Below, in pieces: positions 1 through 7,477 of a stretch of 64,000 bases of DNA. This DNA comes from Oscillospiraceae bacterium (GTDB taxonomy: Bacteria; Bacillota; Clostridia; Oscillospirales; Oscillospiraceae), in the NCBI GenBank assembly GCA_017469115.1, contig JAFUGY010000029.1, forward strand, positions 1 to 64,000, given 5' to 3'. The notes under the pieces are model-generated. The model had not been told where the DNA came from, searched no databases, and saw only the letters and a list, made by a program, of their open reading frames with translations. Every line of letters begins with the position of its first letter. The stretch's first letter is position 1. The position numbers were made by a program, and so were the translations under genes.

Positions 1-569
1 ACCGTCTCGCGCCGGAGGATCCTTTCCCTGCCGCGGTGGAGGACTGCTTTGCGGTGTATCAGGAGATCATCAGAGAATTTGAGGGCAAGCCCATCTACCT
101 CATCGGTGAAAGCGGCGGCGCTTATCTCTGCATTGTCACCGCTATGATGTGCCGGGATCACGGCGTGCAGCTTCCCACCGCCATCGTGCCCTATTCCCCG
201 CCCATCGAGCTCTGCGGCGAGCTGGACCGGCATTTCGAGGGCAACGAGGATTTCACCGTCACGCCGGAGGGTCTCGGCGCGCTGGGCGAGCTGTATGTCG
301 GCAGCGCGCACAAGGGCAACATCTACGCCGAGCCGTACTACGACGATTTTCACGGTCTCTGCCCCATGTTCCTGGCCTGGGACGAGAATGAATCTCTCTC
401 CGTGGATTCCAGGATCATCGTGGAAAAGCTGATCGCGCAGAGCATCGAGGTCGAGCACTACAGCTATCCCCACTGCTTCCACGCCTTCGCCACCACGGGC
501 CGCGGCACGCCGGAGAGCTACGAAATCATGAAGAACACTATCGCGTTCTTTGAAAAGCACGCCGGGTGA
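1..569 (+). CDS. Alpha/beta hydrolase fold-3 esterase (HSL family), 5' end outside window
   Basis: The reading frame is open from base 3 and the true start lies upstream of the window. The first visible residues, RLAPEDPFPAAVEDC, match the conserved motif of hormone-sensitive-lipase-type esterases, followed by the nucleophile elbow GESGG (GxSxG). A C-terminal Asp-Glu stretch (AWDENESLS) and a late His (HCFHAFA) fit the acid and histidine of the catalytic triad. The family hydrolyses short acyl esters in the cytoplasm; the substrate here is unknown. The stop lies 5 bases before the next start, so the two genes are probably co-transcribed. Confidence 0.85.
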   Translation, partial: RLAPEDPFPAAVEDCFAVYQEIIREFEGKPIYLIGESGGAYLCIVTAMMCRDHGVQLPTAIVPYSPPIELCGELDRHFEGNEDFTVTPEGLGALGELYVGSAHKGNIYAEPYYDDFHGLCPMFLAWDENESLSVDSRIIVEKLIAQSIEVEHYSYPHCFHAFATTGRGTPESYEIMKNTIAFFEKHAG

Positions 570-574
570 GCGCC

Positions 575-1675
575 ATGAGCAAACGGATCACCACCGTATG
601 CGGCGACATTGCGCCGGAGCAGCTTGGCGTCACCTCCCTGCATGAGCACACATTTCTCGACCTGCGCATCGCGGGCGGTTTTCTGAAAAACTATTTTCGG
701 AACATCCCGGAGTCCCGGTTGGCCTTCAAGCCGGAAAACTTCGCGTTTCTGAAAACCGGCGTTTATCTTGTCAGCGACGAGTGCGCGGTCGTGGACGACA
801 TGGACTTTCTCGAAAAGGAATACGGCTTTTTCAAGGCCGACGGCGGTCAGTCTGTGGTGGACTGCTCGCCCATCGGCGTGCGCGGCGACGTGCAAAAGAT
901 CCGGGAGCTTTCAGAAAAAACCGGGCTGAACATCATCTGCGCCACGGGCGTTTATACCATGACTTCCCGCCCGCCTGAGCTGCTGGGCAAGGACGCGGCG
1001 TTTTATTACGAGACCTTCAAGCGCGAGGTGGAAGAGGGCATCGACGGCACGGATATCCGCCCCGGCCTTCTGAAAGCGGCCATCGCCACCTACGGTCCGG
1101 ACGGCCGCCTCATGCAGGGCGAGCTGGATGGCGTGATCGCCTGCGCCAGACTTTCAGCCGAGACCGGCCTCTCGGTCCATATCCACACCGACCCCAATGT
1201 CCGCGGGGAGGACGTGATCGCTGCGGCAAAGCTCGCGATCGAAAGCGGGGCCGCGCCGGACAAGGTGCACATCTGCCACATGGACAACCGCCTTGCGGCG
1301 CATATCCCCGTGGGCGACTACCTGCGCAAGGCAGAAGTCGGACGCAACATCTGCCTGGACACCCACAAGGCGCTGCTGGATCTGGGCGTGACCATCGGCC
1401 TTGACACCTGGGGCATGCCCATCACCAACAACAACTTCTTTGTTACCGACGATTTTGAACGGCTCAAGGCGCTGATGCAGCTGATCGACCTCGGGTACGC
1501 GGATCAGATCACCCTGGGCGACGACTTCTCCAGCAAGCTCTTGGGCCGGAGCTTCGGCAACTACGGCTGCACCCGCTTTCTGGAGTTTTCCCTGCCGATG
1601 CTCAAGCAGTATGGCTATGGCTCTGCCATTGACAAGCTTGTCGTTGACAATCCGGCGAGGATTCTGGCGCATTGA
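575..1675 (+). CDS. Phosphotriesterase-family metal-dependent hydrolase
   Basis: About 366 residues with the amidohydrolase TIM-barrel layout of the phosphotriesterase (PTE) family: an early HEH metal motif (SLHEHTFLD), HIHTD and HMDN in the middle, and a late Asp in LGDDFSS. These are the expected ligands of a binuclear metal centre. PTE-family members in bacteria are often lactonases or esterases rather than organophosphatases, so the substrate is not assigned. ATG at 575 is preferred over GTG at 566 because it gives the compact N-terminus MSKRITTVCGDI. The gene follows the esterase with 5 bases between them. Confidence 0.85.
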   Translation: MSKRITTVCGDIAPEQLGVTSLHEHTFLDLRIAGGFLKNYFRNIPESRLAFKPENFAFLKTGVYLVSDECAVVDDMDFLEKEYGFFKADGGQSVVDCSPIGVRGDVQKIRELSEKTGLNIICATGVYTMTSRPPELLGKDAAFYYETFKREVEEGIDGTDIRPGLLKAAIATYGPDGRLMQGELDGVIACARLSAETGLSVHIHTDPNVRGEDVIAAAKLAIESGAAPDKVHICHMDNRLAAHIPVGDYLRKAEVGRNICLDTHKALLDLGVTIGLDTWGMPITNNNFFVTDDFERLKALMQLIDLGYADQITLGDDFSSKLLGRSFGNYGCTRFLEFSLPMLKQYGYGSAIDKLVVDNPARILAH

Positions 1676-1705
1676 TCAGTACAAATATCCGGCATCGCAT
1701 CGGAG

Positions 1706-1744
1706 AAACCTCCCATTACAGCTTTACGCTAAAGTGGGAGGTTT
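1706..1744 (+). terminator. Probable terminator hairpin after the hydrolase pair
   Basis: Perfect 10-bp inverted repeat AAACCTCCCA / TGGGAGGTTT with a 19-base loop, 30 bases after the stop of the phosphotriesterase gene and followed by TTTTCG. The short T tract makes it a moderate terminator. Confidence 0.55.
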
Positions 1745-1746
1745 TC

Positions 1747-1803
1747 GCGTGCTTACCGACGCGCTCAAGGCCGCCAATCAGATGGAGTGGGCGCGCCGTA
1801 TGG
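1747..1803 (+). pseudogene. Possible TnpV-like C-terminal remnant
   Basis: The frame reads LTDALKAANQMEWARRM, which resembles from memory the C-terminal segment of TnpV, a small protein of transposable elements in gut Clostridia. No start, no N-terminal portion and no matching continuation are present, so at best this is a scrap of a mobile element in the gap between two convergent operons. Confidence 0.3.
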
Positions 1804-1844
1804 CACCTGCCGGAAGGCAAAATGAAAGAAATCTGAAGTGGACG

Positions 1845-1874
1845 AGGAGGGCCTGCAAAGCTGCAGGCCCTCCT
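1845..1874 (-). terminator. Strong terminator hairpin for the etf operon
   Basis: Perfect 13-bp stem AGGAGGGCCTGCA / TGCAGGCCCTCCT with a 4-base loop, just beyond the end of the minus-strand small gene. In minus-strand reading it is followed by a pyrimidine-rich stretch. Confidence 0.7.
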
Positions 1875-1897
1875 TAGTCACTGATCCTTGTTTGCCT

Positions 1898-2110
1898 TTA
1901 CAGATCAGCCGCAACCAGCTCTTCGTTCATCTTCTCCAGAGCCTCGGCATTGACGCCGGTGGCGGGGAAGGTGGCGAGCTTTCTTGCGCTGATACCGAAA
2001 GCCATCTTGATGCGCTTGTCGGTCAGATCCATGCCGTACTTCTTGCAGATCTCCACAGCCTTGGGATTGGCGGCCAGATCCTTGATTTTGCTGTCAACGG
2101 TAAGTGCCAT
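1898..2110 (-). CDS. Small conserved-looking protein downstream of EtfAB
   Basis: A 70-residue acidic protein starting MALTVDSKIKDLAANPKA, with an AAGGAG ribosome site and 16 bases after etfA, so clearly in the same operon. It resembles the short helical DUF1858-like domains (VDSKI..L..NP.A..I..KYG pattern) found alone or fused to enzymes in Firmicutes, but lacks cysteines apart from one and has no known reaction. The association with etfA suggests a role near an acyl-CoA dehydrogenase/EtfAB complex; that is inference. Confidence 0.6.
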   Translation of the reverse strand: MALTVDSKIKDLAANPKAVEICKKYGMDLTDKRIKMAFGISARKLATFPATGVNAEALEKMNEELVAADL

Positions 2111-2126
2111 AATTCTTATCTCCTTT

Positions 2127-3104
2127 TCAAATCTGTTTCAGCAGCTCGTCCAGAACCGCGCCGCAGTCCGAGACGACCTTGTAGTTGGAAATCCTGAAGC
2201 TGTCCGCTTCTTCGTCGCTGTTGATGTTAATGATCATGCCGCTGTCCTTCATCCCGCAGACATGCTGGGCCGCACCCGACACGCCAAAGCCGATGTACAG
2301 CTTGGGCTTCACCGTCTTGCCGCTGGTGCCGACCATGGCGTGCTCATTGGGCATATAGCCCAGATCCGCGATCGGCCGCGTATAGCAGAAGGACGCACCC
2401 AGCTTTTTAGCAAAGGTTTTGACCTTTTCAAAGTTACCGGTCACGGCCGAGCCGAGACCTGCGCAGACCAGCACCTCAGCCTTTTCAATTGGAAGCTCCG
2501 TCTCAACGACCTCTTCGCTGCTGACAAGTTCGATGCCGGCTTCTGCGGCGACGATGTCCGAAGCATCGAAGCAGACCAGCTCCGCATCTTTTGCAGTCTG
2601 GGGAACACTCTCAAACACACCGGGCTTGATAGACGCCATTACGGGGCGGCAGGTGGGAATGATATACTCACCCATGAGTTTCCCGCCAAAAGCGGGCGCG
2701 ATCATATGCAGCTGTTCCTGCTCGTCCAGCTTCAGTTCCGTGCAGTGGGCGGCCAGGCCCGTTTTTAGGCGGGCGGACACGCCGGGGGCAACTTCCGAGC
2801 CCTGGGCAGAGGCCGCCACCAGCAGGATCTCCGGTCGGTACGTTTCTGCCATAGCGGTCAGGACGGCCGTGTACAGAGCGGGGTTATAGTCGGCAAGCAT
2901 GGGCTCAGAAGCGAGGTAGATCTTATCCACACCGCTGCTTTTCAGCTCTGCAGCCGGCATTTCATCCCCGGCCAGTACGACGGCTGCGAAGCATGGCTGC
3001 TCCTGGGCGCTGGCGTAGACCGCTTTTGCCTTGGAGAGGATCTCATAGAAGGAAGCCGCGATGACGCCGCGATTCTGTTCGGCAACAATCCAGAGTTCTT
3101 TCAT
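2127..3104 (-). CDS. etfA: Electron transfer flavoprotein alpha subunit
   Basis: 325 residues. The C-terminal FAD domain is diagnostic: GLGSAVTGNFE, YTRPIADLGYMPNEH, VGTSGKTVKPKLYIGFGVSG, AAQHVCGMKDSG and IININSDEEADSF follow the order of the EtfA signature. There is no N-terminal ferredoxin domain. With EtfB it forms the FAD-containing heterodimer that exchanges electrons with acyl-CoA dehydrogenases. It follows etfB by 13 bases. The dehydrogenase partner that should head this operon is present only as a broken fragment (3935-4250), so these subunits may now lack their native partner here. Confidence 0.95.
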   Translation of the reverse strand: MKELWIVAEQNRGVIAASFYEILSKAKAVYASAQEQPCFAAVVLAGDEMPAAELKSSGVDKIYLASEPMLADYNPALYTAVLTAMAETYRPEILLVAASAQGSEVAPGVSARLKTGLAAHCTELKLDEQEQLHMIAPAFGGKLMGEYIIPTCRPVMASIKPGVFESVPQTAKDAELVCFDASDIVAAEAGIELVSSEEVVETELPIEKAEVLVCAGLGSAVTGNFEKVKTFAKKLGASFCYTRPIADLGYMPNEHAMVGTSGKTVKPKLYIGFGVSGAAQHVCGMKDSGMIININSDEEADSFRISNYKVVSDCGAVLDELLKQI

Positions 3105-3117
3105 CCGTTCCGCCCCC

Positions 3118-3921
3118 TCACTTTTTCGCGGTCAGAACCACGCGCAGCAGTTCTGCCGCCTTTTCAGCGTCATCCTTGCCAGTGATCTCCACGCAGTCGC
3201 GATGGAAGTCCGCGTCCAGGTAGCCGACCGCCTGGGTGGGCGACCCGGCCAGACCGATGCGGCTCTCGTCCAGATTCTCCAGATCCGCCGCTGTCAGCTT
3301 AATGAAGGGCTTTTTCTTTGCCGCAAAGATTGCCATGACGTTGGGATGGCGCACGGTGTTGAGCCGCTTGGTGACGCCGATCACGGCGGGAAGGCTAAGC
3401 CTGTAGGTGTTGACCGCGCCTTCCACTTCCTTTTTTGCCAGGCAGAAGCTCTCTTCCGACATCTCAAAGCCAATCACGTCGGTCAGGTGCGGCAGACCCA
3501 GCCATTCGCCCAGCTGAGAGGGAACATGGGCTGTGGAGCCGTCATCGCTGGCGTTGCCCAGCAGTACCAGATCATAGCCGCCCATCTTCTCGATGCCCTT
3601 GTAAAGCGTGTAAGAGGTGGCAAGCGCATCCGCGCCGCCCAGCTTGCGATCACTGAGAAGAACAGCCTCGTCACAGCCGTATCCTAGGGCCTCGCGCAAC
3701 TGCTTTTCGTTGCTGTCGGGCCCCATGGAGATCAGGGTGACCTTCCCGCCGAATTTACTTTTCAGCTGTAAAGCCAGTTCGATCGCATGGAGGTCTGTGC
3801 CGCTGATGACGGAGTCGATGCCGCTGCGCACCAGGGTCTTGGTTACCGGATCCAGGGAGATCTGGTTATACTTGTCCGGATCCGGGGCGACCTTCATGCA
3901 TACTGCAATATTCAATGCCAT
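3118..3921 (-). CDS. etfB: Electron transfer flavoprotein beta subunit
   Basis: 267 residues with the EtfB pattern: N-terminal AVCMKVAPDPDK, SGTDLHAIELAL, VTLISMGPDSNEKQLREALGYGCDEAVLL, and ADALATSYTL. EtfB binds the structural (AMP) or bifurcating (FAD) nucleotide of the EtfAB heterodimer; which type this is cannot be decided by eye. It starts 14 bases after the end of the acyl-CoA dehydrogenase remnant, consistent with an original order acyl-CoA dehydrogenase, etfB, etfA. Confidence 0.95.
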   Translation of the reverse strand: MALNIAVCMKVAPDPDKYNQISLDPVTKTLVRSGIDSVISGTDLHAIELALQLKSKFGGKVTLISMGPDSNEKQLREALGYGCDEAVLLSDRKLGGADALATSYTLYKGIEKMGGYDLVLLGNASDDGSTAHVPSQLGEWLGLPHLTDVIGFEMSEESFCLAKKEVEGAVNTYRLSLPAVIGVTKRLNTVRHPNVMAIFAAKKKPFIKLTAADLENLDESRIGLAGSPTQAVGYLDADFHRDCVEITGKDDAEKAAELLRVVLTAKK

Positions 3922-3934
3922 GCTGTATCCCGCC

Positions 3935-4250
3935 TTACTCCAAGTGGTTTGCGATCATCTCCGTGATGTGCGGCAGGGCAAAGCAGCCGATGGAGCAGAG
4001 CTTTGCATCACGCAGGTAGCGCTCAATGCCGTTTTCGCGGATGACGCCGTTGCCGCCGTTGAGGACAATGCATTCGCTGGCCACATGCTCGAATATCCGG
4101 GCCCCCTTGACCTTGACCGCCTAGGCCTGCTCGATGACGTCGGCATCGCCGTTGTCCAAGCCCTCCAGCACGCCGTAGACCAGACCGCGCAGCAGTTCGA
4201 TATCCATCTTGAGTTCGGCAAAGCTGTGGCGCATGGCCTGGTACGCATGT
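3935..4250 (-). pseudogene. Acyl-CoA dehydrogenase C-terminal remnant, truncated and with in-frame stop
   Basis: Minus-strand reading gives YQAMRHSFAELKMDIELLR, then an in-frame TAG at 4123-4121, then AVKVKGARIFEHVASECIVL, NGGNGVIRENGIERYLRDAK and a normal stop at 3937-3935. This is the C-terminal helical domain of the acyl-CoA dehydrogenase family (GGNG...ERYLRDAK is its typical end). Homology ends near 4250, right before mobile-element DNA, and the N-terminal two thirds are missing. The TAG probably replaced a Lys or Gln codon. The fragment is immediately upstream of etfB, so it is the residue of the EtfAB partner enzyme. Confidence 0.8.
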
Positions 4251-4306
4251 ACGGATGTACGGAAGATTTGAAATTTCATCTATATTTTTATGAAAGGATT
4301 ATTACC

Positions 4307-4543
4307 ATGAATACAACAAGAAACGAGATCAAAGCAAGGATCGTCGGCGCAGGCCTCACCATGCAGGAGACCCTGGATCGGCTCCACCGGCAGTACGGCT
4401 GGAGCGATTCTGCCTCCAACTTCTCCAACAAGCTGCAGCGAAATTCGCTGCGATACCGGGAAGTCGTGGAGCTGGCCGACGTGATCGGGTACGAGCTGAA
4501 ATGGGTACCCAGAAAGCGAGGGGATGCCGATGACGAATGCTGA
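4307..4543 (+). CDS. Small DNA-binding-like protein of mobile element
   Basis: 78 residues starting MNTTRNEIKARIVGAGLTMQ behind GAAAGGA. The sequence (GLTMQETLDRL...WSDSASNFSNKLQRNSLRYREVVELADVIGYEL) has the helix pattern of Cro/phage-repressor-like proteins, and small proteins of this kind accompany excisionase and integrase genes in Clostridial integrative elements. No experimentally known function. Its end overlaps the start of the excisionase gene by 14 bases, implying translational coupling. Confidence 0.6.
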   Translation: MNTTRNEIKARIVGAGLTMQETLDRLHRQYGWSDSASNFSNKLQRNSLRYREVVELADVIGYELKWVPRKRGDADDEC

Positions 4544-4721
4544 CATTGAGCGCATGCCCTATACGCTGAACGCCCAGCAGGTGGCGGAGATCCTCGGCAT
4601 CGCCAAGAACTCCGCCTATACGCTGATGCACAGCGAGGGCTTTCCCACCCTGCACATTGGACGGCGTCTCGTCGTGCCGAAGGAAAAGCTGCTCCAGTGG
4701 ATGGACGATCAGCTTGAATAA
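4530..4721 (+). CDS. Excisionase-family helix-turn-helix protein
   Basis: About 63 residues with the MerR-like winged helix of small excisionases: YTLNAQQVAEILGIAKNSAY, TLMHSEGFPTLHIGRRLVVP, ending in KLLQWMDDQLE. Such proteins bend DNA at attachment sites and steer tyrosine integrases toward excision. ATG at 4530 has GAGGGG 8 bases upstream; ATG at 4524 would have almost no spacing. It sits about 120 bases before the integrase. Confidence 0.8.
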   Translation: MTNADIERMPYTLNAQQVAEILGIAKNSAYTLMHSEGFPTLHIGRRLVVPKEKLLQWMDDQLE

Positions 4722-4724
4722 GAG

Positions 4725-4762
4725 AAATTCCAGCCGGGTTTTATGCCCGACTGGAATTTTTT
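4725..4762 (+). terminator. Rho-independent terminator after excisionase
   Basis: Stem AAATTCCAG / CTGGAATTT extended by CGGG / CCCG across one mismatch, 7-base loop, followed by TTTTTTC. It separates the regulator/excisionase pair from the integrase. Confidence 0.85.
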
Positions 4763-4843
4763 CGACAAAACACTTGAAAAATCGAGAAAGTTATGTAAAC
4801 AATAGAAGCAGCGAAACACAATGTGCTGAGGAAAGGAGTTATT

Positions 4844-5944
4844 TTGTCTAAACGACGCGGCAACGGTGAAGGGAACGTCACCAAGCGAAAAGATGGACGC
4901 TGGGAATGCTCCATCATGATCGGCTTTCAGAAGGATGGCCGGCGCAAGCGAAAATCCTTCTACGGAAAAACAAAACAAGAGGCTCTGCAGAAAATGCGGG
5001 ACTATCAGCGAGACATGGAGAACGGCTTGCAGCTTGATCCCAACCTGCTCTTTGCCGAGTGGGCCGATACCTGGTTTGAGAGCCATAAGGAGAACATTTC
5101 GGCGGTGACCTGTGAGAGCTACAGCTATATGCTCGGAGCATTGAAAGCGGTTCTGGGGAAACGGCGGCTTATGGATATCAAGGCTATGGACATCGAAAAT
5201 GTGCTGCTGGACTTTCGCCGGGACGGCAAGTCCGACAGCTATGTATCCAAGGCACGCGGCATGCTGTATCAGATCATGAAGAAGGCCGAAGCCAACGAAC
5301 TGATCCGCCGAAATCCGGTGGCCTGCGCGGAGAAGATGAAGGCCAACAAGCCCATGGAAGCCAAGGAGGCATTCACAGCCGAGGAAGTCAAAGCTCTGAT
5401 GCTCTCCCTGCCTCACGACAAGATCGGCGACAGCATCCGGCTGATGCTGGGCACCGGGATCCGGATGCAGGAGCTTTTGGCACTGGAGCCTTATCTCATT
5501 GAACCGGACGGCTCTGCCATCCATATCCGGCAAGCCGTGAAGACGGTAGCCGGAAAAGTTGAGGACGGCCCGCCGAAATCCCGTGACAGCATTCGGGACG
5601 TACCGGTGCCGGAGGGCTTGCGGTCTATGGTTGTGAAGCTGCGGGACACGGAGGAAAAGTACATCTTCAAGTCGCCCAGCAAGGAACAGCCCTTCGACCC
5701 CAAGCACTACCGCGACAAGTTCAAGCAGTACGTGAGTGCTATTGACGGCGTGCGGGAACTGACGCCCCATTCCTGCCGCCACACCTATGTCTCGCAGATG
5801 CAAGCTCTTGGCGTTGACCTGGCTACCATTCAAAGCATGGTGGGTCACGCGGATCTGGACATGACACAGCACTACCTGCATGTGCAGGCCCCGATCAAGC
5901 AGAAAGCCATCCAGGTATTTGACCAGGCCTTTTGTGTCGCATGA
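4844..5944 (+). CDS. Tyrosine recombinase (integrase)
   Basis: About 366 residues. An N-terminal arm-binding segment (GEGNVTKRKDGRWEC) and core-binding domain precede a catalytic domain with the expected residues: Arg in LGTGIRMQELLALE, HSCRHTY (HxxR), GHADLDMTQHYLH (His and nucleophile Tyr). All catalytic positions look intact, so the enzyme may be active. TTG at 4844 follows AAAGGAG at good spacing and gives the usual N-terminus SKRRGNGEGN; the upstream GTG at 4823 has no ribosome site. The attachment core lies 170 bases downstream. Confidence 0.9.
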   Translation: MSKRRGNGEGNVTKRKDGRWECSIMIGFQKDGRRKRKSFYGKTKQEALQKMRDYQRDMENGLQLDPNLLFAEWADTWFESHKENISAVTCESYSYMLGALKAVLGKRRLMDIKAMDIENVLLDFRRDGKSDSYVSKARGMLYQIMKKAEANELIRRNPVACAEKMKANKPMEAKEAFTAEEVKALMLSLPHDKIGDSIRLMLGTGIRMQELLALEPYLIEPDGSAIHIRQAVKTVAGKVEDGPPKSRDSIRDVPVPEGLRSMVVKLRDTEEKYIFKSPSKEQPFDPKHYRDKFKQYVSAIDGVRELTPHSCRHTYVSQMQALGVDLATIQSMVGHADLDMTQHYLHVQAPIKQKAIQVFDQAFCVA

Positions 5945-5965
5945 GCGCAGAAAAGGAGGCCAAAA

Positions 5966-6023
5966 AACTCCAGTCAAAGAAAAAAGACCGGAATTTTTCA
6001 ACTCCAGTCAAACTCCAGTCAAA
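5966..6023 (+). repeat. Three direct repeats AACTCCAGTCAAA between integrase and attachment core
   Basis: The 13-mer occurs at 5966-5978, 6000-6012 and 6011-6023, all in the same orientation. Offsets are 34 and 11 bp, close to whole helical turns. Position between int and the core fits arm-type integrase binding sites. Confidence 0.6.
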
Positions 6024-6072
6024 GCCGTTTTTCGGGCCGATTTCGATTTTGAAATTTGCTTTCAAAGTGACG

Positions 6073-6108
6073 AAAAAGGCTTGATTTCTTTCAAAATCAA
6101 GCCTTTTT
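6073..6108. terminator. Bidirectional terminator between integrase and att core
   Basis: Perfect 15-bp stem AAAAAGGCTTGATTT / AAATCAAGCCTTTTT with 6-base loop; A tract on one side and T tract on the other, so it can end transcripts from the integrase and from a tRNA read on the minus strand. Confidence 0.8.
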
Positions 6109-6110
6109 CT

Positions 6111-6156
6111 TGGTCCGAGTGACTGGATTTGAACCAGCGGCCTCTTGAATCCCATT
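6111..6156 (-). other. Attachment-site core: 3' part of a tRNA-Pro(GGG) gene
   Basis: Minus-strand reading contains ATGGGAT (anticodon loop with GGG), a T arm GCTGG-TTCAAAT-CCAGT, and the acceptor end CACTCGG-A-CCA. It aligns with the 3' half of Firmicute tRNA-Pro. The bases 5' of the anticodon loop do not form D or acceptor arms, so this is not a tRNA gene but the 3' segment that integrases of this class use as crossover core. Confidence 0.7.
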
Positions 6157-6208
6157 CCGTTCTTTCAGATGGGACCTAGACAAAAACTACCTACTCACTG
6201 GTTTTTTC

Positions 6209-7417
6209 TTATTCCTCTTTCAGGCGGATACGCCACTGCGGCACGCCGCCGGTGCTGACACAAAAGCGTTCGATCTTTCCTTCCTTCACGAGCTCAGGCT
6301 TTGCCAGATCGATTGCTTTTCTGGCATACCCTTCGTCTTTCAGAATCTTATTGATCTCATTGGACGAGAGTTCTCCGGTCTTCTGCAACGTCTCCAGAAT
6401 GGTCTGCTTGCAGTAATCCGTCTGCGTCATCCGTGAAGGATCCTTCTGTTGGAAGGGTACATCACGGGCATAGTCCGCAAACTTCTTTTCAGAAAATCCG
6501 TAGTAGACCAGCTTCCCATTTTCAAAGCGATAAAGCAACGTCTGCTGCGGTTCGTGGTAGGAGTTCTTTTCATTGCTGATAAACCGAACTTCCTGATTTG
6601 CCTTCATCTGCGTATAATCCGTAAAGATGACACTTCTTGCAATGTCCGGCAAGTCTGCAGAACCGGAAATCCGCTGCCGCCAGTCATCTGTCTTTTTCTT
6701 GTTGGTATGGCAGACCAACAGAAATGCCGTGCCATACTCATCCCCGAGCCTCACCAGATGGTTAAGCGCCTCTCGCGCCTGCTGTCGGGACGTCATGGAA
6801 GCTCCCCTCGGCATGAAGGCCTGAATCGGATCAAACACACAGATTGCAGGGCGATATTCTTTGATCAGGTCTTTCAGATCTCCGGAAGAAAACGTCATTC
6901 CGCCGAGATCCCTGTAATCCAGCGTTATGATATTGTCCGTCTCAGCGCCGTATGCCTTAAATTTTTCTTTCAAAATTTCCGGGGGATCTTCTGCTGAAAA
7001 ATACATGCAGGTGGTATTGATGGGATCCCCTTCCAGTAACTTCTGATCCATCTTCGGTGAGGTTGGTTTTTCCTGACGGCGGAGATACTCAAAATAGCCC
7101 ACCACGTCCGAAAGTTCCAGCCTGCCGCCGGATGCCTCCACAACGGCTTTCATGGTTGCCTGTTCTTCCTCGGAAAACGGTTCCTTTTCCTCTTCCAATT
7201 TGTTAGGATCGAACCCAATTTCCGTGTCATACAGCATAGAGGGGCGCACGCAACTGATACAGGACAGAATATAGCACCATAGATTCGTCTTTCCAATGCC
7301 GCCGCTGCCTGCCAGGAGCGTAATCGCTCCCTTTGGGATCCAGTAAGGGATCACCCACCGGGCTTCTCTGCTCTCAAATTCTGAAACACTTTTTGCTCGT
7401 TCTACAATATTTGACAT
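6209..7417 (-). CDS. RepA-like AAA ATPase / helicase of mobile element
   Basis: 402 residues. Early Walker A LLAGSGGIGKTNLWCY after VIPYWIPKGAIT, and Walker B-type ICVFDPIQAFMPRG followed by LLVCHTNKKK, match the RecA-fold hexameric RepA/regA-type ATPases of plasmids and integrative elements. The C-terminal ~80 residues (SSNEINKILKDEGYARKAID...) look like a winged helix that could bind origin DNA. It is read away from a near-consensus promoter and an iteron-like region directly upstream, as in plasmid replication modules. No separate primase or relaxase is present. Confidence 0.75.
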   Translation of the reverse strand: MSNIVERAKSVSEFESREARWVIPYWIPKGAITLLAGSGGIGKTNLWCYILSCISCVRPSMLYDTEIGFDPNKLEEEKEPFSEEEQATMKAVVEASGGRLELSDVVGYFEYLRRQEKPTSPKMDQKLLEGDPINTTCMYFSAEDPPEILKEKFKAYGAETDNIITLDYRDLGGMTFSSGDLKDLIKEYRPAICVFDPIQAFMPRGASMTSRQQAREALNHLVRLGDEYGTAFLLVCHTNKKKTDDWRQRISGSADLPDIARSVIFTDYTQMKANQEVRFISNEKNSYHEPQQTLLYRFENGKLVYYGFSEKKFADYARDVPFQQKDPSRMTQTDYCKQTILETLQKTGELSSNEINKILKDEGYARKAIDLAKPELVKEGKIERFCVSTGGVPQWRIRLKEE

Positions 7418-7428
7418 GTCATGCCTCC

Positions 7429-7477
7429 TGTGTCATTTTATTAGACACAGTATAGCAGAAACTTTGTTTCTTGTCAA
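7429..7477 (-). promoter_or_regulatory. Sigma-A promoter with operator palindromes for the RepA-like gene
   Basis: Minus-strand -35 TTGACA (7477-7472), 17-base spacer, -10 TATACT (7454-7449). The spacer holds a perfect palindrome AGAAAC-AAA-GTTTCT (7457-7471), and a second one, TGTGTC-N9-GACACA (7429-7449), begins at the -10. Tight repression, probably by an element-encoded factor, is likely. Confidence 0.75.

Noticed and set aside
5966..6023. CRISPR-like direct repeats
   Set aside because: Repeats are 13 bp, overlap, and have no uniform spacers; arm-type integrase sites fit better.
6111..6200. Complete tRNA gene at the att core
   Set aside because: Only the anticodon loop to CCA end matches; D arm, 5' acceptor strand and most of the anticodon stem do not pair.
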